DNA from: Neobacillus sp. PS2-9
Lineage (GTDB): Bacteria; Bacillota; Bacilli; Bacillales; Cytobacillaceae
Reading direction: 5' to 3'
NCBI RefSeq assembly: GCF_030915525.1
Contig: NZ_CP133269.1
Location: 4,921,001 to 4,985,000, forward strand
Length of the DNA: 64,000 nucleotides
The position numbers were made by a program, and so were the translations under genes. Positions 11,424-21,241 of this stretch are shown here, one piece after another (the first letter of the stretch is position 1; every line of letters starts with the position of its first letter). The notes below the pieces were generated by a model. The model searched no databases, had not been told where the DNA came from, and saw only the letters and a program-made list of their open reading frames with translations.

Positions 11424-12637
11424 TATCGCGTCACCTCCGAAAAAACAGCAGCAAAATTACCTTCATGAACGAGTACAATGCGAATACCTCGTGCATTCGC
11501 GACGGCAATAAGCGAGCGTTCCTCTTCTGATGGTGACTCCTTTAGACCCTTAATGAGAAAAAGAGCAATTGAGCCCTTTCTTTGTCCAAGAAAACTTGCT
11601 TTTTCAATGAGCGATTTAGTTAATTGGGCCGTAACAAGCATAAACGAAACGGTCTGTTGAATAAAAAACGCTTCTTTCTCTAGCACTTTTTCAAAGGAAC
11701 GTAAGCTTTTTGCTTCTATTTTTGCTAAATGATAAAAAAGCTGCTGCAGATGCTGCTCTCCCCCTCGTATAGGAAAAGAAGCCCGCTCCTTACTAAAGGT
11801 TAACAGCCCCGTCTGTGCTCCTTTTTTTAGAACGGCACGTAGAAGAGAGGCTGTAAAGGAAACGACCGCTTCAAAGCGTTGATCTGGCACACAATCCATG
11901 ATAACGAATACGTCATGTGACTGCCGCTGTTCGAACTCCTTCGTCATAATCACATTTCGTTTAGCGGAGGCTTTCCAGTTAATCCAGGAGAAACGGTCTC
12001 CCGGCTGATAGTCCCTTACACCCACTGCCATTGAGGTATCGCGCTGGACCCGCTCGCGTGAAGCGGTTAACCCTTGATCATATTGATTTTCAAATGGTCT
12101 GTACAATAGCTCTGTGTAAGCAGGATAGACGACAATTTTCCCTTCTACTGTAAACGTCTTTTCCTTTTCAAATAATCCAAGCGGGTCACCAATTCTCAAT
12201 GAAAAGGATTGAAAGAAATGCTCTCCTCTTGGGAGCTTATTAATCGTATATTGATACGAAAATTCCTTTTTTAATCCTGGAAAAACAAGTGCCTTTGGCG
12301 AACTAGTCTTTTCTGCATATTTTAATGCATCATCTAAATGGTCTTCGACAAGCAAATAAAAAAGCGGAAACGAATTTCTCCTTTTGATCGTGACGGTTAC
12401 CTTCAAGGGTTCGCCAGCATTATAATCTGACTTTGGTAAAACCCGTGTGACCTCAAGCTCGTTTAAGGAATAAAAAGAGATCACGACACAGTAAATAGAA
12501 AATGGCAGAAAGCTATAAAATAAAAACCAGCTAACGAACCCTCCCTGAAACATGGCGTACGAGAAGGTGAGGCAAATCAAAAAAAGCAAAAGGATAAATC
12601 TCCAAATTTTTTTAAATGGATTCCACAACTTTTTCAT
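11423..12637 (-). CDS. yeaD: DUF58 domain protein (YeaD)
   Basis: Membrane protein with two N-terminal helices (about 10-55) and a DUF58 region containing the family signature VGVRDYQPGDRFSWINWKAS (about 206-225), followed by a von Willebrand A-like part. It has 404 residues. It sits between moxR (one base gap) and yebA (one base overlap), so the three are co-translated. DUF58 proteins are usually partners of MoxR AAA+ ATPases in complex assembly; the client here is unknown. Confidence 0.88.
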   Translation of the reverse strand: MKKLWNPFKKIWRFILLLFLICLTFSYAMFQGGFVSWFLFYSFLPFSIYCVVISFYSLNELEVTRVLPKSDYNAGEPLKVTVTIKRRNSFPLFYLLVEDHLDDALKYAEKTSSPKALVFPGLKKEFSYQYTINKLPRGEHFFQSFSLRIGDPLGLFEKEKTFTVEGKIVVYPAYTELLYRPFENQYDQGLTASRERVQRDTSMAVGVRDYQPGDRFSWINWKASAKRNVIMTKEFEQRQSHDVFVIMDCVPDQRFEAVVSFTASLLRAVLKKGAQTGLLTFSKERASFPIRGGEQHLQQLFYHLAKIEAKSLRSFEKVLEKEAFFIQQTVSFMLVTAQLTKSLIEKASFLGQRKGSIALFLIKGLKESPSEEERSLIAVANARGIRIVLVHEGNFAAVFSEVTR

Positions 12638-12638
12638 C

Positions 12639-13595
12639 TTATTTCACAAGCCTTTGTACCGGTACAGGAACTCTTGCAACCACCCGGTTCACCACTTCTT
12701 CTGCAGAAATCCCTTCGAATTTGGCCTCTGACTTTAAGATAATCCGGTGGGATAAAACAAATGGAGCTAAATATTGAATATCATCTGGTAACACATAATC
12801 ACGGCCAAACATAAACGCATAGGCTTGTGCCGCTTTCATCAGGGCAATCGATCCCCTTGGGCTTGCACCAAGGTACACACTTCCATGTCCCCTCGTCCGA
12901 TTGACGATATCAACGATATAACGCTTGATACTGTCATCAACAAACACGTCTTTGATTTCTCTTTGTAAATTGAGCAGGCCTTCAAGGTCGACAGCAGGAT
13001 AGAGATCCTCAATCGGCGGTACCTTTTGTGCTCGATTCAATACTTCCATTTCCTCGTGCAGCTCCGGATAACCCATCTTCATTTTTAACAGAAAGCGGTC
13101 CAGCTGCGCTTCCGGAAGGGGATATGTTCCTTCATATTCAATCGGATTTTGTGTCGCCATAACGAAGAATGGCTTTTTCAGTTTATGTGTCACTCCGTCA
13201 ATGGTAACGCTGGCTTCCTCCATTCCCTCTAACAAGGCAGACTGAGTCTTCGGAGATGTCCGGTTGATTTCATCGGCAAGAATAATGTTACCCATTAATG
13301 GACCTGGACGAAATTGGAATTCCATTTCTTTCGGGTTATAAATTGAAACGCCCGTTACATCCGATGGCAATAAGTCCGGGGTAAATTGAATTCGACGAAA
13401 GTTAGCATTTACCGATTTGGCAAGTGCTCGAACCATCATTGTCTTCCCTACACCTGGAACGTCTTCTAATAACACGTGCCCTTCTGCCAGTAAAGCAACG
13501 AGGCTGAGTTCCGCGACGTTCCTTTTTCCAATCATAACCTTTTCAATGTTTGCTAGTATTTTCTCTATAGTGGGATTCATTTGTTCTAATGACAA
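12639..13595 (-). CDS. yeaC: MoxR family AAA+ ATPase (YeaC)
   Basis: Cytoplasmic AAA+ ATPase thought to act as a chaperone-like factor for the DUF58 and transglutaminase proteins encoded downstream. It has 318 residues. Walker A is DVPGVGKT (about 44-51), Walker B is IILADEINR, sensor 1 is VMATQNPIEYEGTYPLPEAQ, and an arginine-finger region follows (LDRFLLK). The start is TTG at 13595, with a strong Shine-Dalgarno AAGGAGG seven bases upstream. It is the first gene of the operon and upstream of guaA as in B. subtilis. Confidence 0.92.
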   Translation of the reverse strand: MSLEQMNPTIEKILANIEKVMIGKRNVAELSLVALLAEGHVLLEDVPGVGKTMMVRALAKSVNANFRRIQFTPDLLPSDVTGVSIYNPKEMEFQFRPGPLMGNIILADEINRTSPKTQSALLEGMEEASVTIDGVTHKLKKPFFVMATQNPIEYEGTYPLPEAQLDRFLLKMKMGYPELHEEMEVLNRAQKVPPIEDLYPAVDLEGLLNLQREIKDVFVDDSIKRYIVDIVNRTRGHGSVYLGASPRGSIALMKAAQAYAFMFGRDYVLPDDIQYLAPFVLSHRIILKSEAKFEGISAEEVVNRVVARVPVPVQRLVK

Positions 13596-13752
13596 GTTGA
13601 CTCCTCCTTATTTAATCGACCATTTATCATTATGTATTCTCTATTTTCTGGAAATCTCCTGTATGTAAAGTCACACAATATTCAAAAACTGCATAATTAG
13701 TAGACGGAAGAAGGCTGGAAAATGTTTCAGCAGATGTTACCTTTAAATAATG

Positions 13753-13936
13753 GATCTGTTAAACTTGCCTGTTGATTTCCGCTCCAGGCACTTCGCTTTC
13801 CGTGGGTGTTTCGGCGAGCCTCCTCGGCGCTTGCGCCTGCGGGGTCTCCCCTGAACCATACTCCCACAGGAGTCTTCGTGCCTTCCGCTCCAATCAACAG
13901 GGTGTTACAATCAACACTGTTCTTTAACACAGCCTA
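13753..13936. repeat. Palindromic intergenic repeat (about 180 bp)
   Basis: Element with inverted ends: CTGTTGATT (13769) and AATCAACAG (13892), AGGCAC and GTGCCT, CCTCGGCGCTTGCGCC inside, and outer GTTAAA/TTTAAC. It matches the general pattern of a repeat family I recall as widespread in Bacillus genomes. It separates the conserved yeaC operon from the glycosylation island and may be a structured RNA or non-autonomous mobile element. Confidence 0.7.
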
Positions 13937-13967
13937 AATAAAAATAGTTCCATCCTCTTCGCATGAA

Positions 13968-14621
13968 TTATTGCAAAAAGGAAGGAACTACTTCGTCCAT
14001 AATTTCGCCTGCCATTTCTATTTCAAATATTCCTTTTACTTTTTTTGAGGATGCTTTTCTGTTGAGTGTGATCATTTTGCAGTCTTGAAAAATAAAAAAC
14101 TCTTCCTTTTGGTAAATGGGATACGCTCGATATTCATGCAAATCATGATAGTACACTCTTAATTCCAAGCTCTCATCGAAGCCTTCCTCGATGCATATGT
14201 TTAGTGAACCACTAAAGGCAGATGTGAGATTTGTTTTCCATAGAACGGTCTCTTTATAGCCCGGTAAAATAACAAAAGGTGCACATATGCAGTCCTTAAT
14301 AATAATTGGATTTAGTTCACATTCCCCCACTGGAATGCAAGGTAGGAATTGGAGACCACAAATGCATTTCAAATCAAGAGTTATGCACGTTTCGGTAGGA
14401 ACAAGGATCAACTGGTTAGAGCAGTGTTTACTTGGTTTTAATAGTGTTAAATTGATACAGCAGCCCTCTATAGAATGGATTAAAAAGAACTTTGTCATAA
14501 ATGGTCTTCTTCTATACAAACCGCTACTATTTAAGATTTTACCCCCTTGCAGGTAAAATACTACTGGATAATGGCAGTACTCATCCATGATAACCTGTTT
14601 ATGTTCTAACAATTGGATCAT
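13968..14621 (-). CDS. Cysteine-containing protein of unknown function
   Basis: I do not recognise this 217-residue protein. It has no signal peptide or membrane helix, and its beta-strand-like pattern is rich in Cys (for example EGCC, LKCICGLQ, KDCICAPF). A Shine-Dalgarno (GGAAGGG) lies seven bases before the ATG. It is divergent from the glycosyltransferase gene at 14821 and at the left border of the spore-surface island. The Cys-rich, non-enzymatic look would fit a spore coat or exosporium component, but that is inference from context only. Confidence 0.6.
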   Translation of the reverse strand: MIQLLEHKQVIMDEYCHYPVVFYLQGGKILNSSGLYRRRPFMTKFFLIHSIEGCCINLTLLKPSKHCSNQLILVPTETCITLDLKCICGLQFLPCIPVGECELNPIIIKDCICAPFVILPGYKETVLWKTNLTSAFSGSLNICIEEGFDESLELRVYYHDLHEYRAYPIYQKEEFFIFQDCKMITLNRKASSKKVKGIFEIEMAGEIMDEVVPSFLQ

Positions 14622-14820
14622 TTTAAAGCCCTTCCTATCTTCGTGGTCTGTACTTCATAACATCCTATGCATAAGACTAAGCGTTGGGACTGGGTGTCAA
14701 CAAATATGGTTAAAAATCTATATGCAAAAAAGAACAGGCATTAATCTATTTGTCATAGAGTTTCCAATCTTTGTCCACTCACATATGATGAGGAGAAATC
14801 TATTAACAAGAGGTGACTAA

Positions 14821-15915
14821 ATGCCAACCATTAGTCTTTGTATGATTGTTAAAAATGAAGAAGAAGTTTTGGCTAACTGTCTCCAAAGTGTTCAAAAAAT
14901 CTGTGATGAAATTATTATCGTAGATACGGGATCTACTGATCGCACAAAGGAGATTGCCAAACAGTTTACAGACAAAGTATTGGACTTTGAATGGATTGAT
15001 GATTTTTCAGCAGCGAGGAACTATGCCTTCAGCCATGCGACAATGGATTATATCCTGTGGCTGGACGCGGACGATGTGTTGCTCCCGGAGGATCAGGAGA
15101 AATTTCAGAAATTAAAAGCAGGGCTAGATTCAAGTGTCGATGCAGTGTCAATGATTTATGTTATCGACAGGGATGAATATGGGAACCCCTCTTTTCATTA
15201 CAGAAGAAATCGCTTGGTGAAAAGAAGTAAGAACTTTAAATGGAACGGGCCGGTACATGAGTATCTGGATGTCGGCGGCAAGATCATCTTAGCAGATATT
15301 GCTGTGGAGCATAAAAAATATATCAAAAAAGCCAGTACTCACCTATCTGATAGGAATTTACGAATCTATGAAAATAGAATAAAAAAAGGCGAAGATTTTT
15401 CCCCAAGGGACTTATTTTACTATGCCAATGAGTTGCGTGATCATAAACAATATGAAAAAGCGATCATTTACTATAATGAGTTTCTTGTAGGTAAAAAGGG
15501 ATGGGTAGAGGATAACATACGAGCTTGCCTTTATTTGGCCGATATCCACGCACGTAGAGGTGAAAAGGATGAGGAAATGGACGCCCTTTTAAAAACATTA
15601 GCTTATGATGTTCCACGCCCTGAAACTTGCTGCCGGTTAGGGGATCAGTTTAAAGCGAAAAAATACTATCAGACAGCCGTCTTCTGGTATGACATTGCCT
15701 ATCAAAAGAAGAAAATCACTTCAGGCTTCCAAAACGAAGCCTATTCCACCTGGTACCCTCATCTTGCACTTTGTGTCTGCCACTGGGAACTGGGGAATGT
15801 AGAGAAATCAATTGAACATAATAAACTGGCAAAAAAATACCGTCCAAATGACAAGCAGGTTCTGTTCAATGAGAAGTTTTTTAATGATCATATGAAAAAT
15901 AAAGGCAAAAAATAA
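14821..15915 (+). CDS. Family 2 glycosyltransferase with TPR-like tail
   Basis: Cytoplasmic GT-A glycosyltransferase, 364 residues. The N-terminal catalytic domain opens with TISLCMIVKNEEE; the nucleotide-sugar-binding IIVDTGSTDRT and the metal-binding LDADD motif (about residue 82) follow. From about residue 190 the helical repeats look TPR-like, an arrangement seen in protein-modifying glycosyltransferases such as SunS-type enzymes. The start is well supported by GAGGTG before the ATG. It is the first plus-strand gene of the island and probably modifies a spore-surface protein; donor and acceptor are unknown. Confidence 0.85.
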   Translation: MPTISLCMIVKNEEEVLANCLQSVQKICDEIIIVDTGSTDRTKEIAKQFTDKVLDFEWIDDFSAARNYAFSHATMDYILWLDADDVLLPEDQEKFQKLKAGLDSSVDAVSMIYVIDRDEYGNPSFHYRRNRLVKRSKNFKWNGPVHEYLDVGGKIILADIAVEHKKYIKKASTHLSDRNLRIYENRIKKGEDFSPRDLFYYANELRDHKQYEKAIIYYNEFLVGKKGWVEDNIRACLYLADIHARRGEKDEEMDALLKTLAYDVPRPETCCRLGDQFKAKKYYQTAVFWYDIAYQKKKITSGFQNEAYSTWYPHLALCVCHWELGNVEKSIEHNKLAKKYRPNDKQVLFNEKFFNDHMKNKGKK

Positions 15916-15946
15916 GAGGGAATATGACCAATTCCCTCTTTTGCTT
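15913..15946. terminator. Bidirectional terminator
   Basis: Hairpin AAGAGGGAAT ... ATTCCCTCTT between convergent genes, with T-rich flanks on both strands. Confidence 0.8.
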
Positions 15947-15962
15947 CGTGATTGATATCCTC

Positions 15963-17240
15963 CTATTTCATTCCGATACCGAGGTACTTCATGCCAAATT
16001 TTTCAACATCCCTTCGGTTTAACACATTTCTTCCATCCAATACCAAGCTACAGTTTTTAAAGTCTGAAAAGTCCAGTTTCTGATATTCATCATGATAGGC
16101 CTGGAGTATGATGGCGTCTATTTGATCGGCCTGCTGATTAGAGAAAGGAATGACCCCATATTTACTTATTTCATTTGCATCAAACAATGGGTCATCAACA
16201 AACACTTTTGCATCCTTCTCTCCTAATTCTTCTATCAGTAACAATGTAGAAGATTTTGTTGGTTCCTTTACATTTCCTCTAAACGATAATCCTAATATAA
16301 GGATTTTTTTATCTTTTAATTGACCAATGGTTTCTTCCGTTAACTCAACTGCATATTGTGCCATGTTATCGTTAATTTTCCTGGATAACGTTGTCAGCCC
16401 CTCCTGCATGCCGTTATTGATAAAGAAATATGGATATACAGGAATACAATGCCCTCCCACACCAACTCCCGGCAGATGGATATTGGAATAAGGTTCACTG
16501 TTTGCTGCTTTAATCACTTCCATGATATTAATGTCAAGCTTGTTTGCATAAACAGCAAGTTCATTAGCAAGTGCGATATTAACATCCCGATAGACACACT
16601 CAGCAACTTTAGTAAATTCAGCAGCTTCCAAACTGCTTACCTGTAAAATCTCACAGTTTAAACCCTTTTTATAAAAATCTGTTGCTAACTCTAGACTGGT
16701 TTTGTTATAGCCGCTTACCACTTTAGGATAGGAAGATAAATCTTTAATAATTCGGTTAGAATAGACTCTTTCAGGACTATAGGATAAGTAAAAATCCTCT
16801 CCCATCGTTAGCCCTGAAATTTTTTCAATCGTTTTGCCAAAACGATTTCTCGTATCTCCTGCAGGCAACGTTGTTTCAAAGGTGACTAATGTCCCCTTCT
16901 TTATTCCCTTTGCTATTTCCTCGACCGCAGAATCAATATATTGATAGTAAATTTGTCCATTTTCCCTCGTTAATACTGGTACGATGACCACTACGACCTC
17001 AGATTTACTCACTGCATCGGCTGTATTCACAGTAGCTTCTAAAGTTTTAGCTTGATGGGCTTTGGCAACGAGCTCATCTAGTCCAGGCTCATTACTTACA
17101 TGCGCTATTCCTTGATTTACTTGATCCACCACAAGTTTATTTATATCTGCTCCATATACATGGAAATGTCCGCAATTCGCAAAAATCGCGGCTAAAGGCA
17201 GTCCAATTTTACCCAACCCAACAACTGTCACATTCTTCAC
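15963..17240 (-). CDS. UDP-sugar 6-dehydrogenase (UDP-GlcNAc dehydrogenase-like)
   Basis: NAD-dependent four-electron oxidation of a UDP-hexose to the UDP-uronic acid, cytoplasmic. It has 425 residues. The Rossmann motif VVGLGKIGLPLA starts at residue 5, ETTLPAGDT lies in the middle domain, and the catalytic Cys sits in VGGHCIPVYPYF (about residue 256). Length and motifs fit the WbpA/WecC/TuaD superfamily. The neighbouring oxidoreductase, aminotransferase and acetyltransferase suggest UDP-GlcNAc as substrate, as for WbpA. The start is GTG at 17240 with AAAGGG upstream. It is transcribed opposite to the three partner genes. Confidence 0.88.
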   Translation of the reverse strand: MKNVTVVGLGKIGLPLAAIFANCGHFHVYGADINKLVVDQVNQGIAHVSNEPGLDELVAKAHQAKTLEATVNTADAVSKSEVVVVIVPVLTRENGQIYYQYIDSAVEEIAKGIKKGTLVTFETTLPAGDTRNRFGKTIEKISGLTMGEDFYLSYSPERVYSNRIIKDLSSYPKVVSGYNKTSLELATDFYKKGLNCEILQVSSLEAAEFTKVAECVYRDVNIALANELAVYANKLDINIMEVIKAANSEPYSNIHLPGVGVGGHCIPVYPYFFINNGMQEGLTTLSRKINDNMAQYAVELTEETIGQLKDKKILILGLSFRGNVKEPTKSSTLLLIEELGEKDAKVFVDDPLFDANEISKYGVIPFSNQQADQIDAIILQAYHDEYQKLDFSDFKNCSLVLDGRNVLNRRDVEKFGMKYLGIGMK

Positions 17241-17427
17241 TCAATCAACCCTTTCAACTCCACTTTATTCCGGACACTCTCCGTTATTTTATGTAGTTTC
17301 ATTTTCTTTGTGTAAATAAAGCGTCTAAATAGCTCATCAAAATTGGCTTTTACTATAAGCATCATTTTTAAAAATGAATATGATAGATGGACAGACTCTA
17401 ATATTTATAGTGAATTGAGGTGATTTT

Positions 17428-18414
17428 TTGACAGAAAAACTAAAAATCTTAATTTTGATCAGGGCGTTCAATAAATCGTTACCAAAACATCAACCAAAAT
17501 TCGATACGATTAAAGCAATAGAAAAGTATGCGGATGTTCGCTATTGGCATACGAATGGTGACATACATGAAATAATCAAGAAATTGAATTTCACTCCTGA
17601 TTTTATTCTTCATTACGACCATGCATGGGGGAGCTCTCTAGCACCCGTCATTTCTGGTTTGGGCACGATCAACATCCCAAAAGGGTCGATAGTGATTGAT
17701 ATCCATTACAACCCAACCGATAGGAGAAATTTTTTCACTAAAAATAAAATCGATTTAATCTTTTCAGTAACAAAGTCTCCATTCCTAAAAACCTTCCCTC
17801 AATACCAGGAACAGTTCCGATGGTTTCCCTTCGCCATCAATCCTGAGGTATTTAAAGATTGGAATAGTAAGAAGGATATCAACTTTCTACTTATGGGCCA
17901 GGTGTTTGACAGAGAACGAAAAAGCAATAATAAGACCAACACGCCACGGGGAAAGTATCCTTTTAGGGAAGAAGTTTTAGTTAAAATGAGGGGAACAGAA
18001 GGATTTTTATTTCATCAGCACCCTGGCCATCGGGCAAAACAATCAGCAAAAGCCTATCTTAATCAAAAATACGCAAAAGAGCTAAATAGAGCTAAAATCT
18101 TCTTTACATGTGGATCAAAGTACAATTATCCAGTTTTGAAATACTTCGAAGCCCCTGCATGCAGAACCTTGCTTTTGGCAAAGCCTGTCCCCGATCTCGT
18201 GGAATTAGGCTTCGTTGATGGTGAAAATTTCGTTGCTTGTAATGAAGACAATGTTTATGAAACAGCGATGTATTACCTTGAAAATGAAGCAGAAAGAACA
18301 AGAATTATGGATAATGGCTACCATTTTATCCATACTCATCATACAAACGATGTGAGAGCACAACAATTCGTCAAGTATGTGGAGGACTATTTAGCTGAAC
18401 AAGGCAAAGATTAA
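17428..18414 (+). CDS. CgeB-like glycosyltransferase, copy 1
   Basis: Predicted GT-B glycosyltransferase of 328 residues related to spore maturation protein CgeB. Visible features: N-terminal LKILILIRAFN, a central INPEVFKDW segment, and a C-terminal part (YFEAPACRTLLLAKPVPDL, DGENFVACNEDN) resembling the donor-binding domain of family 4-type enzymes. The start is TTG with GAGGTGA four bases upstream. It is clearly paralogous to the protein at 22347-23327 on the opposite strand. CgeB affects the glycosylated outer spore layer in B. subtilis, so a role in spore-surface decoration is inferred. Confidence 0.78.
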   Translation: MTEKLKILILIRAFNKSLPKHQPKFDTIKAIEKYADVRYWHTNGDIHEIIKKLNFTPDFILHYDHAWGSSLAPVISGLGTINIPKGSIVIDIHYNPTDRRNFFTKNKIDLIFSVTKSPFLKTFPQYQEQFRWFPFAINPEVFKDWNSKKDINFLLMGQVFDRERKSNNKTNTPRGKYPFREEVLVKMRGTEGFLFHQHPGHRAKQSAKAYLNQKYAKELNRAKIFFTCGSKYNYPVLKYFEAPACRTLLLAKPVPDLVELGFVDGENFVACNEDNVYETAMYYLENEAERTRIMDNGYHFIHTHHTNDVRAQQFVKYVEDYLAEQGKD

Positions 18415-18423
18415 CAAACATAA

Positions 18424-18460
18424 CAAATCCGCTCGGTTATTATACTAGCGGATTTTTTTC
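18424..18460 (+). terminator. Terminator after CgeB-like gene
   Basis: Hairpin AATCCGCT ... AGCGGATT followed by seven T residues. Confidence 0.85.
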
Positions 18461-18583
18461 TATGTAGGTTTTTTTCTCAAGCACTTCCTTTTTTTAAACA
18501 TATACCATAAAGAGACTGATTAAAAAGCCATTTATACTTTATGGCTTCGACCTCATGACAAATGAAAGATATGGGAGTGTATT

Positions 18584-19060
18584 ATGGAAAGCAAAAGTAA
18601 TTTAACAAATGTAAAACTGGGAGAAAATGTAAAAATTTATGACTTTGTAAACGCCTATGGATGTGAAATAGGTGATGGTACCAGAATTGGAGCATTTGTA
18701 GAAATCCAAAAAGGCGTTAAAATCGGGAAAAATTGCAAAATCTCCAGCCACTCCTTTCTCTGTGAGGGAGTCTATATAGCGGATGGGGTTTTTATTGGGC
18801 ATGGAGTGATGTTTACAAACGATATGTTCCCGAAGGCCACCAACGCAGATGGTACGCTGCAAACTGATGCTGAATGGACTTTGCTCGAAACGGTCGTTGA
18901 AGAGCGTGTATCCATTGGATCAGGCTGCACCATTTTGCCAGGCATCACTATAGGAAAAGGAGCATTGATAGGTGCTGGAAGTGTCGTTACAAAGAATGTT
19001 CCAGCAAATTCAATTGTTGCCGGAAACCCAGCCAAACTGATCCGCATTATTAAGGAATAA
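18584..19060 (+). CDS. N-acetyltransferase with left-handed beta-helix (WbpD-like)
   Basis: Hexapeptide-repeat acyltransferase, 158 residues. Repeats such as IGDGTRIGAFVEIQKGVKIG begin at about residue 27, followed by the family's catalytic-loop region (GHGVMFTNDMFPKA) and the C-terminal GNPAKLIRIIKE. It should transfer an acetyl group from acetyl-CoA to an amino group on a nucleotide sugar. It is first in a run with a Gfo/Idh/MocA dehydrogenase and a DegT aminotransferase, matching the WbpD-WbpB-WbpE set for UDP-2,3-diacetamido-glucuronic acid. GGGAGTG lies before the ATG. Confidence 0.86.
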   Translation: MESKSNLTNVKLGENVKIYDFVNAYGCEIGDGTRIGAFVEIQKGVKIGKNCKISSHSFLCEGVYIADGVFIGHGVMFTNDMFPKATNADGTLQTDAEWTLLETVVEERVSIGSGCTILPGITIGKGALIGAGSVVTKNVPANSIVAGNPAKLIRIIKE

Positions 19061-19106
19061 TTCTCTTCTCCCATATCCAGATTATTATTCATTAGGAGGA
19101 CAAGGA

Positions 19107-20096
19107 ATGTTAAGAGCAGGTGTCATTGGCTGCGGCTACTGGGGACCAAATATAATCCGTAATCTGGATGCATTGCCGGAAGTCGATCTTATGTATATCG
19201 CTGATTTAAACACTGATCAACTAAACAAACAAAAAGCATTATATCCTCATGTTACTATCACCACAAACTATCAAGACATAATTAAGGATCCTTCCATTGA
19301 CATGGTTTTAATTGTCACTCCAGTAAATACTCATTATCATTTTGCAAAAGAAGCACTCATGAACGGCAAACATGTCTTTATAGAAAAACCACTGACCAAT
19401 TCTGTAAAGAGTTCTACAGATCTATGTAAGATGGCTGAATCAAAAAATCTTACACTGATGGTCGGACATACATTTATTTACACAAGTGCCGTCCGAAAAA
19501 TGAAAGAAATTATTGATTCAGGAGAGATTGGAGAAATCAAATATATTTCTTCTCAACGGTTAAACATGGGCTTATATCAAAGGGATATTAATGTGCTATG
19601 GGATTTAGCACCACATGATTTGTCTATTGTTGACTACCTTATTGATGGACAAATCACAAAGGTAGAAGCCTATGGACAACGAAATGTGAATCCGGAATTG
19701 GAGGACACTGCATTTCTCAATTTAACTTTTTCAAATGGAGAAAAAGTCTACATTATGAATAGCTGGCAATATCCTGAGAAAGTCCGAAAAATGGCTGTTA
19801 TAGGGACCGAGGGTATGATTATTTATGATGATATGGAGTCTGAGAAGAAAGTAAAGGTTTTTTTAAAGCATGTAGATATTTCACAGAATGATAATGGAGA
19901 AGTTTCCTATAGTTATATGAATGAAAGAGACTATATTCCAGAACTTGTTTTAAAAGAAGCTTTACATGTGGAGCTTGCTCATTTTGCAGATTGTGTACGT
20001 AACAATAAAGAGCCGCTTACCAGTGGAAATAAGGGTTTGAACGTTGTAAAAGTACTTGAAGAAAGTGATTTTTTATTAAGGAGCAATAAAAAATGA
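19107..20096 (+). CDS. Gfo/Idh/MocA dehydrogenase (WbpB-like)
   Basis: NAD-dependent sugar oxidoreductase, 329 residues. The Rossmann domain begins [11 protein letters not shown] and contains [11 protein letters not shown] (about 90-100) with the conserved Lys; a C-terminal alpha/beta domain follows. In the pathway suggested by its neighbours it would oxidise C3 of a UDP-N-acetyl-glucuronic acid before transamination. A strong Shine-Dalgarno (AGGAGG) precedes the start. The stop overlaps the ATG of the aminotransferase by 4 bases, so the two are translationally coupled. Confidence 0.87.
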   Translation: MLRAGVIGCGYWGPNIIRNLDALPEVDLMYIADLNTDQLNKQKALYPHVTITTNYQDIIKDPSIDMVLIVTPVNTHYHFAKEALMNGKHVFIEKPLTNSVKSSTDLCKMAESKNLTLMVGHTFIYTSAVRKMKEIIDSGEIGEIKYISSQRLNMGLYQRDINVLWDLAPHDLSIVDYLIDGQITKVEAYGQRNVNPELEDTAFLNLTFSNGEKVYIMNSWQYPEKVRKMAVIGTEGMIIYDDMESEKKVKVFLKHVDISQNDNGEVSYSYMNERDYIPELVLKEALHVELAHFADCVRNNKEPLTSGNKGLNVVKVLEESDFLLRSNKK

Positions 20097-21193
20097 CTAT
20101 ACCATTTTTAGATTTACAAGCCCAATATAGGAGTATAAAGGATGAAATAAAGGCAGCGGTCGAACAAATCTTTGAGAACTGCGCTTTTATCGGTGGACAA
20201 GAAGTTGAGAGATTCGAAAAAAGCTTCGCACAATATTGCCAAGCTGCTCATTGTGTGAGTGTGGCCAATGGAACAGATGCATTATGGCTTACTCTGAAGG
20301 CGATGGATATTGGCCCTGGCGATGAAGTGATCCTCCCTGCCAACACCTTCATCGCCACCGCTGAAGCCATTACTGCAGTAGGTGCATCCCCAGTATTTGT
20401 CGATCATGATATTGATACCTATACCATTAACACCTCTGCTATTTCAGATAAGATTTCCGAAAAGACAAAAGCGATTATTGCCGTCCATTTGTATGGACAG
20501 ACAGCAGATATGGATCCGATATTAAAAATTGCCGCTGAGCATGGACTGAAAGTGATTGAAGATGCTGCTCAAGCACATGGGGCTGAATATAAAGGGATAA
20601 GGGCTGGGTCCATCGGTGATGCAGCGTGCTTTAGCTTTTATCCGGGCAAGAATTTAGGAGCCTATGGTGATGGTGGAGCAGTTGTAACAAACGACCAAAA
20701 CCTAGCAGAAAAAGTACGCTTTTTAAGCCAGCATGGCAGCAAAGTAAAATACATTCATGAAATAGCTGGTTATAACAGCAGATTAGACGGAGTTCAAGCC
20801 GCTATCTTAAATATTAAGTTGAAATATATCGAGCAATGGACAGAAGCTAGAAGGAAAAATGCTGAACTTTATAGGAATCTATTAAAAGATTCTTCTATTG
20901 TTTTTCCAACGGAAAGAGAACATTGCAGACATGTATACCATCTTTTTGTTATTCGTGTGAAGAACCGCGATGTTGTTCAAAGAAATTTACTCAATCGGGG
21001 CATTCAAACAGGTATCCATTATCCTACGCCTATCCACTTATCAGAAGCCTATAGGAATCTTGGAATTCCAGAAGGCAGCTTCCCAATAAGTGAAGATTAT
21101 GCAAAAGAACTATTATCACTACCTATGTACGCAGAGCTATCAGAGGATCAGATTAAGGAAATTTGTGATACTTTAAGAGATATTGTCGATTAA
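20093..21193 (+). CDS. DegT/DnrJ/EryC1 sugar aminotransferase (WbpE-like)
   Basis: PLP-dependent aminotransferase, 366 residues, acting on a keto nucleotide sugar with glutamate as amino donor. Visible are ANGTDALWL near residue 60, the [12 protein letters not shown] motif and the PLP-lysine segment [17 protein letters not shown] (about 183-199). It is the last gene of the acetyltransferase-dehydrogenase-aminotransferase run; together with the UDP-sugar dehydrogenase at 15963 it completes a WbpA/B/E/D-type set. A terminator follows. The exact sugar is inferred. Confidence 0.9.
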   Translation: MTIPFLDLQAQYRSIKDEIKAAVEQIFENCAFIGGQEVERFEKSFAQYCQAAHCVSVANGTDALWLTLKAMDIGPGDEVILPANTFIATAEAITAVGASPVFVDHDIDTYTINTSAISDKISEKTKAIIAVHLYGQTADMDPILKIAAEHGLKVIEDAAQAHGAEYKGIRAGSIGDAACFSFYPGKNLGAYGDGGAVVTNDQNLAEKVRFLSQHGSKVKYIHEIAGYNSRLDGVQAAILNIKLKYIEQWTEARRKNAELYRNLLKDSSIVFPTEREHCRHVYHLFVIRVKNRDVVQRNLLNRGIQTGIHYPTPIHLSEAYRNLGIPEGSFPISEDYAKELLSLPMYAELSEDQIKEICDTLRDIVD

Positions 21194-21202
21194 AAGGATA
21201 AA

Positions 21203-21238
21203 AATAAGAGGCTGATGATGTCAGCCTCTTATTTTTTA
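21203..21238. terminator. Bidirectional terminator
   Basis: Hairpin AAATAAGAGGCTGA ... TCAGCCTCTTATTTTTT between two convergent genes. Confidence 0.88.
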
Positions 21239-21241
21239 TTA

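Noticed and set aside
13727..13930. 67-residue minus-strand frame
   Set aside because: Coincides with a palindromic intergenic repeat element and has no coding features.
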